Source: Caedibacter sp. (GTDB lineage Bacteria; Pseudomonadota; Gammaproteobacteria; Francisellales; Francisellaceae). Taken from it: 38,235 nt of DNA. Below are positions 1 to 8,681 of the stretch, one piece after another. Position 1 is the first letter of the stretch. Each line of letters opens with the position of its first letter. The position numbers and the translations under genes are program-made. A model generated the notes under the pieces. That model did no database searches and was not told the origin of the DNA. It was given only the letters and a program-made list of their open reading frames with translations. The DNA is taken from positions 14,598 to 52,832 of the forward strand of contig JAHDDB010000001.1 in the NCBI GenBank assembly GCA_020629575.1. The letters are read 5' to 3'.

Positions 1-62
1 TCGGAACTCGGAACTCGGAACTCGGAACTCGGAACTCGGAACTCGGAACTCGGAACTCGGAT
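1..62. repeat. Heptanucleotide tandem array, unit CGGAACT, about 8.6 perfect copies, truncated by the window edge
   Basis: tcggaac repeated without error from base 1 to about base 60; ends 5 bp from the stop codon of the adjacent glycosyltransferase ORF. Confidence 0.98.
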
Positions 63-66
63 AACA

Positions 67-885
67 TTAAAACACCCCACCCCATTTGCGCCAATACTTT
101 AACGCTGATTGAATGGCTACATTTCTTAGCTTTTTGGAATTATACGACCCCCGCCCCCATGCATGCGTTACCTGGCACTGAGGCAAATAGACATTATTAC
201 CATAACTAAGCGCGCGACGCGATAAATCTGCATCTTCCATATATAAGAAAAACTGCTCATCAAACCCTTGCAAATTTTTTAAGACATCTGTTTTAAAAAA
301 CATAAAGCATCCAGTACAAAAAGGAACTTGCTCAATAATGTCATTATATGAACGATCTCGATATTCGTAAGCATCCAAGTAGTCCTGAAAATATCTGCGT
401 AAAATATTTGGCGCGAAACGTCTTAAGTACAAGTGAAAAAGCTTGGGGTTACGCTTACATAAATGATGGCGCTGCCCATCTTTGCCATATACAGCGGGTG
501 TAATTAAGCCCACATCATCATATGAGATCATATATTCCAAGGCATGCAAAAGTGCATCCTCCTTAATGACAATATCGGCATTGCAAATCAAATGATATTG
601 ACCATCTGAATGCGGTAAACTCAAATTATGCGCCGCACCATAACCAATATTGTTAGTTGTTTTGATATAGCAATGCGCCAAACCTAACTCCCCTGTCAAA
701 CTTGACAACAGCTCTTTAGATTCAGGGTTTGTAGAGTTTTCAATAAATACCAGCGAAGTAGTCAATGGGTATTTCTTATTAGCAAATTCAACCGCTTTTT
801 TATATGAGTTAAGGAGATTGACCAAATCCTCCTCCTTTTCCTCATATAATACTACTGAAGTTACTAATTTTATTGCCTGTGACAC
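67..885 (-). CDS. Family 2 glycosyltransferase (rhamnosyltransferase-like)
   Basis: 272 aa; GT-A style N-terminus (VTSVVLYEE), NADIVI, and FLYMEDADLSRR typical of rhamnosyltransferase-like GT2 enzymes. Confidence 0.85.
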   Translation of the reverse strand: MSQAIKLVTSVVLYEEKEEDLVNLLNSYKKAVEFANKKYPLTTSLVFIENSTNPESKELLSSLTGELGLAHCYIKTTNNIGYGAAHNLSLPHSDGQYHLICNADIVIKEDALLHALEYMISYDDVGLITPAVYGKDGQRHHLCKRNPKLFHLYLRRFAPNILRRYFQDYLDAYEYRDRSYNDIIEQVPFCTGCFMFFKTDVLKNLQGFDEQFFLYMEDADLSRRALSYGNNVYLPQCQVTHAWGRGSYNSKKLRNVAIQSALKYWRKWGGVF

Positions 886-1035
886 TTAATAATTTCCAAA
901 AAAACTTTTTCCAATCTAATTCGCTGTATATCTTACACTGGTTTTATCTCAATAAACACAAGAAATATAATTAGTAAAACTCACGAATTGAATAGAATTA
1001 AGAACCATCGCCATTCAATCGATAAAACCTCACCT

Positions 1036-2205
1036 TTATCTAAATTTATTTATCACTCTCATCATAAAAGCATTTTTCTTAATCCTTTCTTTAATCCTTG
1101 TAATTATCTTTTCTCTAGCACTATGAGGTCTTAAATTTACAGCAATCTCATACCATTTAAAGAAAAATGTTATATTTCTTCCAAGTTTTTTTTGACAAAA
1201 GCTTGGCGCTTTGCAAATTTGTTGCAAAGCTAATAAAAATTCCTCTGATGCGCTTTGCCAATCATGCCATTTACTCGATGTGATAGATGCGTTAGCTTTT
1301 AACCTAGCTAACTCTTCTTTATTTACTACTAAATTATTTAATAAACTAACTACTTGCTCCTCATCGTCTTTTTCTACAATATAAGAATTATAACCATTGA
1401 TCATATATTCATCACACCCTGTAACTTTATAGACAATTGCTGTTCCACCACAATGAAAGATTTCTAAGGGCGGCCCAAACATCCCCTCAACATAGCTTAA
1501 TTTAACAAGAACATCACATTGCTCATAAATACGTGGTGTTTCATGCATTGGAACTTTGGAGAACACTTTGTCAGCCATCTCATGGGAATTACATCTGCTT
1601 GAGGTAAGCAACCACACTTCATCAGCCTGTGAGTTTCTTGCCAGAGCTAATGCCTTCTCGGTGTTTTTAAATGGCACTCCTAGAGGCCCTTCAACTAAAA
1701 CTCTAAATTTTTCATCTTTTTTCGAAGATTTACTATAATAAATATCTTTTCTAATACCATTTCTTACTAATTTCACATCTAACAAATAATTCTCTTGTAA
1801 GAAATTTTTTATCCAAGTGGCCTCTGTTATAATGGATAGCCCAAACATATAAGTAGAATCGACAAGCTGCCTAAGTTCAACATCGTCCTCCGGGTAAAAC
1901 TTTGACTCAATAGACTGAACAAAATAACAATATTGCTTAGCATTAATCCTATGCATTTCATAAACTGTACGCCACCATGTAGCTATTAAGACGTCAAACT
2001 CACTACTTAAACATTCTGAATATGTTCTCCACGTCAATTCTTTTGCTTCAGGGTGCCATTGTAGATCTAACTGAGGGTTAACTTTATGCTCTGTTATCAA
2101 TGTAACGTTGATATCTTTCTTACGATTCATACGTATTGCATGCTCGAAAATCACATAGGTTCCACCACTAATTTTTTCGGAACCAACCAAAAATGCTATC
2201 TCCAT
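1036..2205 (-). CDS. Glycosyltransferase, GT4/GT1-like
   Basis: 389 aa; N-terminal SGGTYVIFEHA and C-terminal GMFGPPLEIFHCGGTAIVYKVTGCDEYM resemble the GT-B donor-binding region. Confidence 0.75.
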   Translation of the reverse strand: MEIAFLVGSEKISGGTYVIFEHAIRMNRKKDINVTLITEHKVNPQLDLQWHPEAKELTWRTYSECLSSEFDVLIATWWRTVYEMHRINAKQYCYFVQSIESKFYPEDDVELRQLVDSTYMFGLSIITEATWIKNFLQENYLLDVKLVRNGIRKDIYYSKSSKKDEKFRVLVEGPLGVPFKNTEKALALARNSQADEVWLLTSSRCNSHEMADKVFSKVPMHETPRIYEQCDVLVKLSYVEGMFGPPLEIFHCGGTAIVYKVTGCDEYMINGYNSYIVEKDDEEQVVSLLNNLVVNKEELARLKANASITSSKWHDWQSASEEFLLALQQICKAPSFCQKKLGRNITFFFKWYEIAVNLRPHSAREKIITRIKERIKKNAFMMRVINKFR

Positions 2206-2208
2206 AAC

Positions 2209-4152
2209 TCATCTCCTCCCCTTAACGATTCTATAAGCTTTATAAATTGGTACCAACCAACTAAGTCCACTGGTAATTAACTTATGTGCAGGCCAAAATA
2301 CTGACAAGTAATTACGAGGAGAGCAGATAAAAATCTTTACATTTTTCCATTTACTATTACTCTCCGTTTTAAATTGTGTAACCTGATGAACGCCAAAACT
2401 TTCAACATGGCTTAATTCATCATAAATATAAAGATGGTGTTTATCTGGAGACAGAATAAAGGCTCTATACTCACGATCTATGTAATTTTCTATTTCACCC
2501 CTAGCAAATCCTGAGTTTACAGCTATAGTAGCAAAACATTTAACATAACTATAGATTTGCTGCTGGTACCTTTTAAGCTGCTTTTCATATAACGCATTCT
2601 CATAACTATTCTCTGATATTTCAGGCTCACCTAGCTTAGTGTAATATTGGGTGCTACCGTGTGGAGCTGCTAATATTACCTCATAAATAGAAGTACACTC
2701 ATCATAGAAACCTCTACAGGCTACATTATTATTTAGCTGATCAAATAAAATCCCGTATTTATGATTACTTTCTGATACACATGACAAAAAATTTAGCCCA
2801 AGATAAAACCCTGTAAAAACATGTTCATCAAATATTTCAACTAGATTATCTTGAATTGACCCCTTCCAGCCAACATCAACTATATAAACGTTACTGCCAT
2901 CATAGTTGAAACTCTTCCAATACTGCTGAATTGCATCCCTTTGCGTCAATCTATTTACTTCATAAAATTCTTTAAATTGATCTAAATCTCGAAGTTTGAA
3001 ATAGACCTCAGACGAATTAAAGCCTTGTATTTTCTCTTCAACGTCACACTCAAGTTCAGTCGCTATACAACTCATTTGCTTTTCTGAAAAATTTAAATTT
3101 AACATAAATTCTTTAGGTGATATATCTATGTATTGTCTAAAAAGACGTGAAAAGTCCTCTTTTGGAAGACTTTTAAGAGATGGTAGAAAAGTTGCTCTAC
3201 GTGACACATAAAAATAGTGACTAGTAATTTTATTACCAATCATTAAACAATAATCGTCAAATAGACGCTTTAAAAACCACCCTTCTCGAGCCATGAAAAA
3301 AACAGTATTTACTCCATTTTTAACCAATCGAGCATGGAGTTTCTGAATAAATAAGTACAAAGAAAGCCCTAATGCTCGATAATCCACATCAGCTCTATGC
3401 AGATACATATTATCAAAAGATTTAGCCATAGATGTAAATGTTCTATAATTGAAAAAATTTTTATAATATGCATGAGCATCTTGAGAGCTTAATAATATAG
3501 CATTCAAACCCTTCTCTTTAGCGTTCACATAATCTGAATGCTTATTATCACCATACATTGTAACTAAGCTTAAATCCGAGAGTCTAAGCAGTGTTTTCAA
3601 CTTATCATACATTCTACCTGAGCGTTTTGACGCCATAAGTTCAGCAGATATAAAAACATCATCAAACAAAGATTCAATTTGGTGATATTCTAATAGCGAT
3701 TGAAACATCTCTTTACTAAAATAAAAGTCCGAAACCACATACACTTTAACTCCATTTTGACGCTTGCTTTTTATATACTCAAGGCTCTTATAGTTTAAAA
3801 ATTGAACCTCCCTCTCCAAATCAAGCTCTATTTTAATAGACACTTCACGAAACTCTGGAAATGTCATAGAGATTCCATCAATTAAAGCATACAACTTTTT
3901 AATCATGTCATCATATCTAAACTCTAATTCATTATCCTTTTGTAAGCTCTCTTGACAAAGTTGCGCCTCAATGTTATACCGCATATCATATAGCAATCCT
4001 CTCTCTTGAATCCCCAACTCAGATTCCAACCTTCCAGCCCATAATTTTTTCACATGCTCCGGAGGAACACTTCTGTGGACTATGGTATCAAAAAAATCTG
4101 AGAACAAAAGTTCTTCTTTTTCATTATTACCTATTAAATTATTTAATTTCAT
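2209..4152 (-). CDS. HAD-superfamily hydrolase-like polysaccharide biosynthesis protein (COG5610-like)
   Basis: 647 aa; N-terminal LFSDFFDTIVHRSV HAD motif I, VYVVSDFYFS motif II-like, YGDNKHSD motif IV-like; C-terminal VYIVDVGWKGSIQDNL. Confidence 0.65.
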   Translation of the reverse strand: MKLNNLIGNNEKEELLFSDFFDTIVHRSVPPEHVKKLWAGRLESELGIQERGLLYDMRYNIEAQLCQESLQKDNELEFRYDDMIKKLYALIDGISMTFPEFREVSIKIELDLEREVQFLNYKSLEYIKSKRQNGVKVYVVSDFYFSKEMFQSLLEYHQIESLFDDVFISAELMASKRSGRMYDKLKTLLRLSDLSLVTMYGDNKHSDYVNAKEKGLNAILLSSQDAHAYYKNFFNYRTFTSMAKSFDNMYLHRADVDYRALGLSLYLFIQKLHARLVKNGVNTVFFMAREGWFLKRLFDDYCLMIGNKITSHYFYVSRRATFLPSLKSLPKEDFSRLFRQYIDISPKEFMLNLNFSEKQMSCIATELECDVEEKIQGFNSSEVYFKLRDLDQFKEFYEVNRLTQRDAIQQYWKSFNYDGSNVYIVDVGWKGSIQDNLVEIFDEHVFTGFYLGLNFLSCVSESNHKYGILFDQLNNNVACRGFYDECTSIYEVILAAPHGSTQYYTKLGEPEISENSYENALYEKQLKRYQQQIYSYVKCFATIAVNSGFARGEIENYIDREYRAFILSPDKHHLYIYDELSHVESFGVHQVTQFKTESNSKWKNVKIFICSPRNYLSVFWPAHKLITSGLSWLVPIYKAYRIVKGRR

Positions 4153-4200
4153 GCTCTCTCATAGCCATCAGTTTCGGTTTGCTTATCAATAATATTCAGC

Positions 4201-5616
4201 TTAATCATTCTTTAACTTTCCATCTTGAACTTGAGTAGACTGCTTCAACTCTCTAATTAACTCATCACGCGCATCTATCATCTGCTCCATTGCCTTGATT
4301 GATTCATCACGCGCATCTATCATCTGCTCCATTGCCTTGATTGATTTATCACGCGCATCTATCATCTGCTCCATTGCTTTGATTGACTCATCGCGCGTGT
4401 CTATCATCTGCTCCATTACCTTAATTGACTCATCACGTGTTTCTATCATTTTTCCCATTATCTTGAAATACAGATTTGGATCAACAGAAACAACTCGTTC
4501 ATTTTGAAACCTTAGTATATTTAATATCTTATTGCATAGCTCAATAGGTGTTCTGCACCCATACTCTATTAAACATGGATCTACCGTATACATTCGATCA
4601 TTAAGCAGATACCACAAAACAATCTCTTCAACGGAAAGTATCTTTTCATTATTATACCCATACAATACCGATCTAATTAGGCCTCCCAGCATATCTTCTC
4701 TCTCTAAAACCCTAAAGTAACCACTTTTAGCTAACCGTTCTCTTCCTAATAAGATTAAAGGCTTTCTATGATAAAGAGCCACAAATGCAAGTGTTGAACT
4801 AATCGTAATCACAACATCAACAATTTTTATCAAATCATAAACAACAATGTTAGCATCTAAGTACAAATAATCATGCTTTGCAGCCAGCAATTTAAGTTGA
4901 TGCTTCTCCTCTCTTGTGCAATTTGGGTGTGGTTTAATAATAAGGAGAATATTTTCATCTCCTACAACATTATCAGCCACAGCCACTACTGCCTCATATG
5001 AGGATCGGAAAATAGGCGACACCTCTCTTTGCTGCTCACAACTATTCGGCTCTGTTAAACCAGCAGCCTCATCCCATACACCTAAGTACAAAATTTTCTT
5101 TCTAACATCATGAGCTAACATCTGAATTTCATCATTATTCGCTAGTTGATTATCATACCTTGGAATAATGTAGTTTTCCAAATACTTTAAGTCCAAACGA
5201 CTCGGAAAATCAATGTTTGATAATTTGCACTCAGACAACACCTCGCTTCCATATAAGCTTTCATCAATAGAATACAAATTCCTTATTGCACTATATTCAG
5301 CAACTAAAAACGGTATACGTTCGTTTTTAAAATATTGTGCGAGCACAGAATATATGCCGTGCATACCATTCCATAGTATGAAGAAACTATTTGGAAATAA
5401 AATATCCCATATTTTAGGGATTGCATACACTTCATCGACAGTTGGAAGTCTCTTTATATCAATTAAATCAAAGCTACATTTACATAACCGAAAGGCCTGA
5501 TGGTGCACCCCAAATGCAACAGCACATAGAGACACTTCATGAGAAGCATCCGACAAACTTTGTAGAAAGTCACCAAATCCTTCCCCCAAATAACCAATAA
5601 AAACTATTTGATGCAT
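4201..5616 (-). CDS. Capsule/O-antigen biosynthesis protein (KpsS/KpsC/CDP-glycerol-transferase-like GT-B fold) with C-terminal coiled-coil repeats
   Basis: IIKPHPNCT and DVVITISSTLAFVALYHRKPLILLGRE motifs. Start likely at the internal Met (MHQIVFIGYLG), giving a TGATG stop/start overlap with the upstream gene. Confidence 0.6.
   Translation of the reverse strand: MHQIVFIGYLGEGFGDFLQSLSDASHEVSLCAVAFGVHHQAFRLCKCSFDLIDIKRLPTVDEVYAIPKIWDILFPNSFFILWNGMHGIYSVLAQYFKNERIPFLVAEYSAIRNLYSIDESLYGSEVLSECKLSNIDFPSRLDLKYLENYIIPRYDNQLANNDEIQMLAHDVRKKILYLGVWDEAAGLTEPNSCEQQREVSPIFRSSYEAVVAVADNVVGDENILLIIKPHPNCTREEKHQLKLLAAKHDYLYLDANIVVYDLIKIVDVVITISSTLAFVALYHRKPLILLGRERLAKSGYFRVLEREDMLGGLIRSVLYGYNNEKILSVEEIVLWYLLNDRMYTVDPCLIEYGCRTPIELCNKILNILRFQNERVVSVDPNLYFKIMGKMIETRDESIKVMEQMIDTRDESIKAMEQMIDARDKSIKAMEQMIDARDESIKAMEQMIDARDELIRELKQSTQVQDGKLKND
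4263..4472 (-). repeat. Five tandem copies of a 42-bp in-frame repeat (14-aa unit DESIKAMEQMIDAR)
   Basis: catcacgcgcatctatcatctgctccattgccttgattgattcat-type units start at 4263, 4305, 4347, 4389 and 4431, exactly 42 bp apart. Confidence 0.95.
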
Positions 5617-6923
5617 CAGAAAAAACCACATTTTTCAATAATTTGATCTGTAGTTGCCATATTAGCTATCTCAAAAACAATTTTCCTTTCAGTTGATATC
5701 GTTTCAAATGCCATTGATAAAACTTGCTTTTCATATTGTTTTGGAATTACAACAATACCATCATTATCAGCAAATATTAAATCATCCACAAAAACAGTGA
5801 CTCCAAATAAGCTAATCGGCTTATTAAAAGACTCCATCGTGGCTCGCTTTCTTACATCTTTACACTTATACCCCATTGAAAAAACAGGAAAGTCCAAATC
5901 AGCAACATCCTTAGAGTCTCGAGTTTTCCCACCAATTATTGCACCAACAGCACCCGATCTAATTGCTAAATTTGCATTCATCTCTCCAAAATAAGCATAC
6001 TCAGGGCAGGCATTTTCGACAACGATAATATCATTTGTAATGATTGTTTCATATGACTTCAAGGCATCGTATATCCCCTGGTAGGCTTCTCCAGGATTTA
6101 GAGGACGTAATTTTAGTGTCTTAGCTCGCCCCAATAACTTTTTGCACGGCAAATTTAAGGTAAGTTCAGTTATTGTAGAATGCTCAATGCCCAGATCATC
6201 CAAAATATCTGATAGCATTGCACTCGTTAATTTACTTGATAAGTTTTTGAAAAGGCTTCGCTCACTCTCTCTTATCCCTGCCGCAATATAATTGGCCAAA
6301 TCAAAATCCTGCGTATAATTAACATCTATTGCTTCAATAGGCAATGCCTTTAAAAGATAAGGTTTCTCACCAACTCGTTGTTTTAGATGAGCAGCTTCTT
6401 TTTTTATCATATAAAGGCCCATAGTTTCGATAACACTCTCTGGTAAATCTACGCTATTAGGTATTCTCCCTTTTTCTGTTAAATAAGCAGGCTGCCCATT
6501 TTGCCAAATATATTGTTTTTCACAGCGCACTAAAACAGCTGAGTCATAACAATCATTCTCCTTAAGAACCTTTACACCATTAGTTATAGTCTCATCACTA
6601 ATAAATGGACTGGTGCACAACATCTGTATATATATATCAGCATTAACTTGCTTGACCTCATTAAAAAAAAGTTCATGTCCATCTGTTTTATTGGAAGCTA
6701 AACTTTTATCTCTCTTCATTAGCTTACAATTACGATCTTGTGCCATATCAAGTATAACATCAGAATCAGAGTCCAAATAAACTTCATCAATAACTTCACA
6801 CGCTAACAGCTTATCCAACGCATGTAAGAATAGCGGCTTACCATCAAGCAACCGAATATTTTTGTTTTCAAATCTTTCACTATTGCCTTTGACTGGCAGA
6901 AATGCAACCACCTTCATTTTCAA
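5616..6923 (-). CDS. Bifunctional protein: acylneuraminate/ulosonate cytidylyltransferase-like N-domain fused to RraA-like (HMG aldolase family) C-domain
   Basis: N-term FLPVKGNSERFENKNIRLLDGKPLFLHALDKLL; C-term SGAVGAIIGGKTRDSKDVADLDFPVFSMG and FADNDGIVVIP typical of RraA-family proteins. Confidence 0.8.
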   Translation of the reverse strand: MKMKVVAFLPVKGNSERFENKNIRLLDGKPLFLHALDKLLACEVIDEVYLDSDSDVILDMAQDRNCKLMKRDKSLASNKTDGHELFFNEVKQVNADIYIQMLCTSPFISDETITNGVKVLKENDCYDSAVLVRCEKQYIWQNGQPAYLTEKGRIPNSVDLPESVIETMGLYMIKKEAAHLKQRVGEKPYLLKALPIEAIDVNYTQDFDLANYIAAGIRESERSLFKNLSSKLTSAMLSDILDDLGIEHSTITELTLNLPCKKLLGRAKTLKLRPLNPGEAYQGIYDALKSYETIITNDIIVVENACPEYAYFGEMNANLAIRSGAVGAIIGGKTRDSKDVADLDFPVFSMGYKCKDVRKRATMESFNKPISLFGVTVFVDDLIFADNDGIVVIPKQYEKQVLSMAFETISTERKIVFEIANMATTDQIIEKCGFF

Positions 6924-8284
6924 CTCCTTTTTTCCTTAAAAATTTCAATATTTGAAGGGGCATATACCAGCCCTTCAGACATATGCCGCTTTGATTGAAA
7001 AACAATTTTTTCACAACGCCAACGTTGGTCAATATCTATTTTTTTACTACGAAAAGATGACAAACCAACATAAAAATAATATTCTCCAGGCACAACGTTT
7101 GCATCAAACTTAATTATCAACTCATATTTACCTTCACTCAACTCAAAATATTCATTTTTGCCAGAAAGACTACTGTCACCCCAAACAACTACGCCCTTAA
7201 TATTCTTTAGAGAATAACCAATAACCAAATTTTGCAACTGTTTTTTTGAATTAATTTTGAGCTTAATTTCTGTGCTTACCCCAGATAACAAATGACTTGA
7301 ATCGCCTTGCATAAATGACACACTCTCAATCAAAGCATCATGGGTTCCAAACCTGTGCTCACTCCCATCTTCCTTTAAGGGGGATACATTATAAACTTTA
7401 TCAGAATTACGAACTAAGGTTTCATATTCAAAAACCACCTCCTCTGTATTGTAAGAATCGAGCAAGGCCTCTCCTGAATGTACTAAAATAGCCCTATTAC
7501 AATATCTAACTGTCTCTTGCATTGAGTGTGTCACAAATAAGATTGTTCTTCCCATTGTTTGAAATTCTTTAAATTTCATAAAGCACTTATACTGAAAAGC
7601 AAAATCACCTACCGACAGAGCCTCATCCACAATCAAAATATCAGGGTCAACATTAATCGCAACTGAAAATGCTAAACGCGCAAACATTCCACTTGAATAG
7701 CCTCTAACCGGTTGGTGAATATGCTCACCAATATCAGCAAAAGAGACAATTGATTCAAGTTTTTGATCAATCTCCTCTTTGCTATAACCCCTAATTGAGC
7801 CGTTAAGATAAATATTTTCAATACCCGTCATCTCCATATTAAAGCCGGCGCCCAGCTCTAATAATGAGGCAATTTTACCCTTGACTTCAACTGTGCCGCT
7901 AGTCGGTGTTAAAACACCAGTAATAATTTTGAGCAAAGTCGATTTTCCCGCACCATTTTTACCAATAATACCGACCGTTTCACCTTTTTTAATCTCAAAA
8001 GACACATCATTTAATGCATAAAAATCTTTATGATACTTTTTGCGTAGTGGATGCAATGCCTCTTTAAAACGATCCTTTGGATTGCTGTACATAGGATAGA
8101 CTTTGGTAAGGTTGCTACATTTGATTGCAACCTCTGAGTTGGGTGTTAGGACTTCGGAGCTAGGTGTTATGTGCTCAGGATTAAAAACTATGTGTTCGGA
8201 GTTAGGAGTTATGTACTTAGAGCCAGGTATTATGTGTCCTGAGTTCGGAGCGGTTTTGTCTTTGCCTTTCATTTCAGTACTCAT
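6920..8284 (-). CDS. wzt: Polysaccharide ABC transporter ATP-binding protein with C-terminal Wzt-like domain
   Basis: GIIGKNGAGKST Walker A, GYSSGMFARLAFSVA signature, ILIVDEALSVGD Walker B; about 150-aa C-terminal extension as in carbohydrate-binding Wzt proteins. Confidence 0.88.
   Translation of the reverse strand: MSTEMKGKDKTAPNSGHIIPGSKYITPNSEHIVFNPEHITPSSEVLTPNSEVAIKCSNLTKVYPMYSNPKDRFKEALHPLRKKYHKDFYALNDVSFEIKKGETVGIIGKNGAGKSTLLKIITGVLTPTSGTVEVKGKIASLLELGAGFNMEMTGIENIYLNGSIRGYSKEEIDQKLESIVSFADIGEHIHQPVRGYSSGMFARLAFSVAINVDPDILIVDEALSVGDFAFQYKCFMKFKEFQTMGRTILFVTHSMQETVRYCNRAILVHSGEALLDSYNTEEVVFEYETLVRNSDKVYNVSPLKEDGSEHRFGTHDALIESVSFMQGDSSHLLSGVSTEIKLKINSKKQLQNLVIGYSLKNIKGVVVWGDSSLSGKNEYFELSEGKYELIIKFDANVVPGEYYFYVGLSSFRSKKIDIDQRWRCEKIVFQSKRHMSEGLVYAPSNIEIFKEKRS
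8126..8251 (-). repeat. Coding heptamer-derived repeat: six 21-bp/7-aa units at the Wzt N-terminus
   Basis: APNSGHI-IPGSKYI-TPNSEHI-VFNPEHI-TPSSEVL-TPNSEVA; minus-strand DNA reads CATAACT CCTAACT CCGAACA..., variants of the heptamers in the noncoding arrays. Confidence 0.9.
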
Positions 8285-8628
8285 GATTTCCCCATTAAGT
8301 ATTGCTGCAATTTAGTAAGCATCGCTAATAATTGATCGCTTTGTGCTAACCAAAATCGTGCGGTTTCCTCTTGTATATACCCTATTTCCTGCGCGATGTA
8401 TGTTTGTGTAGCAAACTCAGCCGCAGAACCTTTTGCAATATCTAGAAAGCGCACTTGATCCTTCACTGAATTCTTTTCCATACCTTCAGCAATATTACTC
8501 GGTATAGATAAACCTGATCGTGTAATCTGATCTTTAAATCCATAGTCCCTACAGTCTGCAAATATTTTGTATACATTTACACTCAGCTCTTTAGCCAAAT
8601 TCCATACTTCTAACTTTTCACACTTCAT
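8281..8628 (-). CDS. Four-helix-bundle protein (S23/IVS-type family)
   Basis: 115 aa; LEVWNLAKELSVNVYK ... FKDQITRSGLSIPSNIAEGMEKNS is the family hallmark; 4-bp overlap with wzt. Confidence 0.9.
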   Translation of the reverse strand: MKCEKLEVWNLAKELSVNVYKIFADCRDYGFKDQITRSGLSIPSNIAEGMEKNSVKDQVRFLDIAKGSAAEFATQTYIAQEIGYIQEETARFWLAQSDQLLAMLTKLQQYLMGKS

Positions 8629-8635
8629 AAGCCAA

Positions 8636-8673
8636 TCTTAACTCTTAACTCTTAACTCTTAACTCTTAACTCT
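8636..8673. repeat. Heptanucleotide tandem array, unit CTTAACT, about 5.4 perfect copies
   Basis: tcttaac x5 plus tct; fills most of the gap between the wzm stop (8682) and the four-helix-bundle start (8628). Confidence 0.97.
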
Positions 8674-8681
8674 ATTAAAAA

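Noticed and set aside
1-62. Tandem arrays as possible CRISPR
   Set aside because: Units are 7 bp with no spacers; no cas genes in the window
4295-4507. 70-aa plus-strand ORF with periodic SSRASIICSIALID
   Set aside because: Antisense image of the 42-bp coiled-coil repeats in the real minus-strand gene
8103-8315. 70-aa plus-strand ORF with SELGVMCSELGVM repeats
   Set aside because: Antisense image of the heptamer-derived Wzt N-terminus; heptamers of this type stay open in all frames
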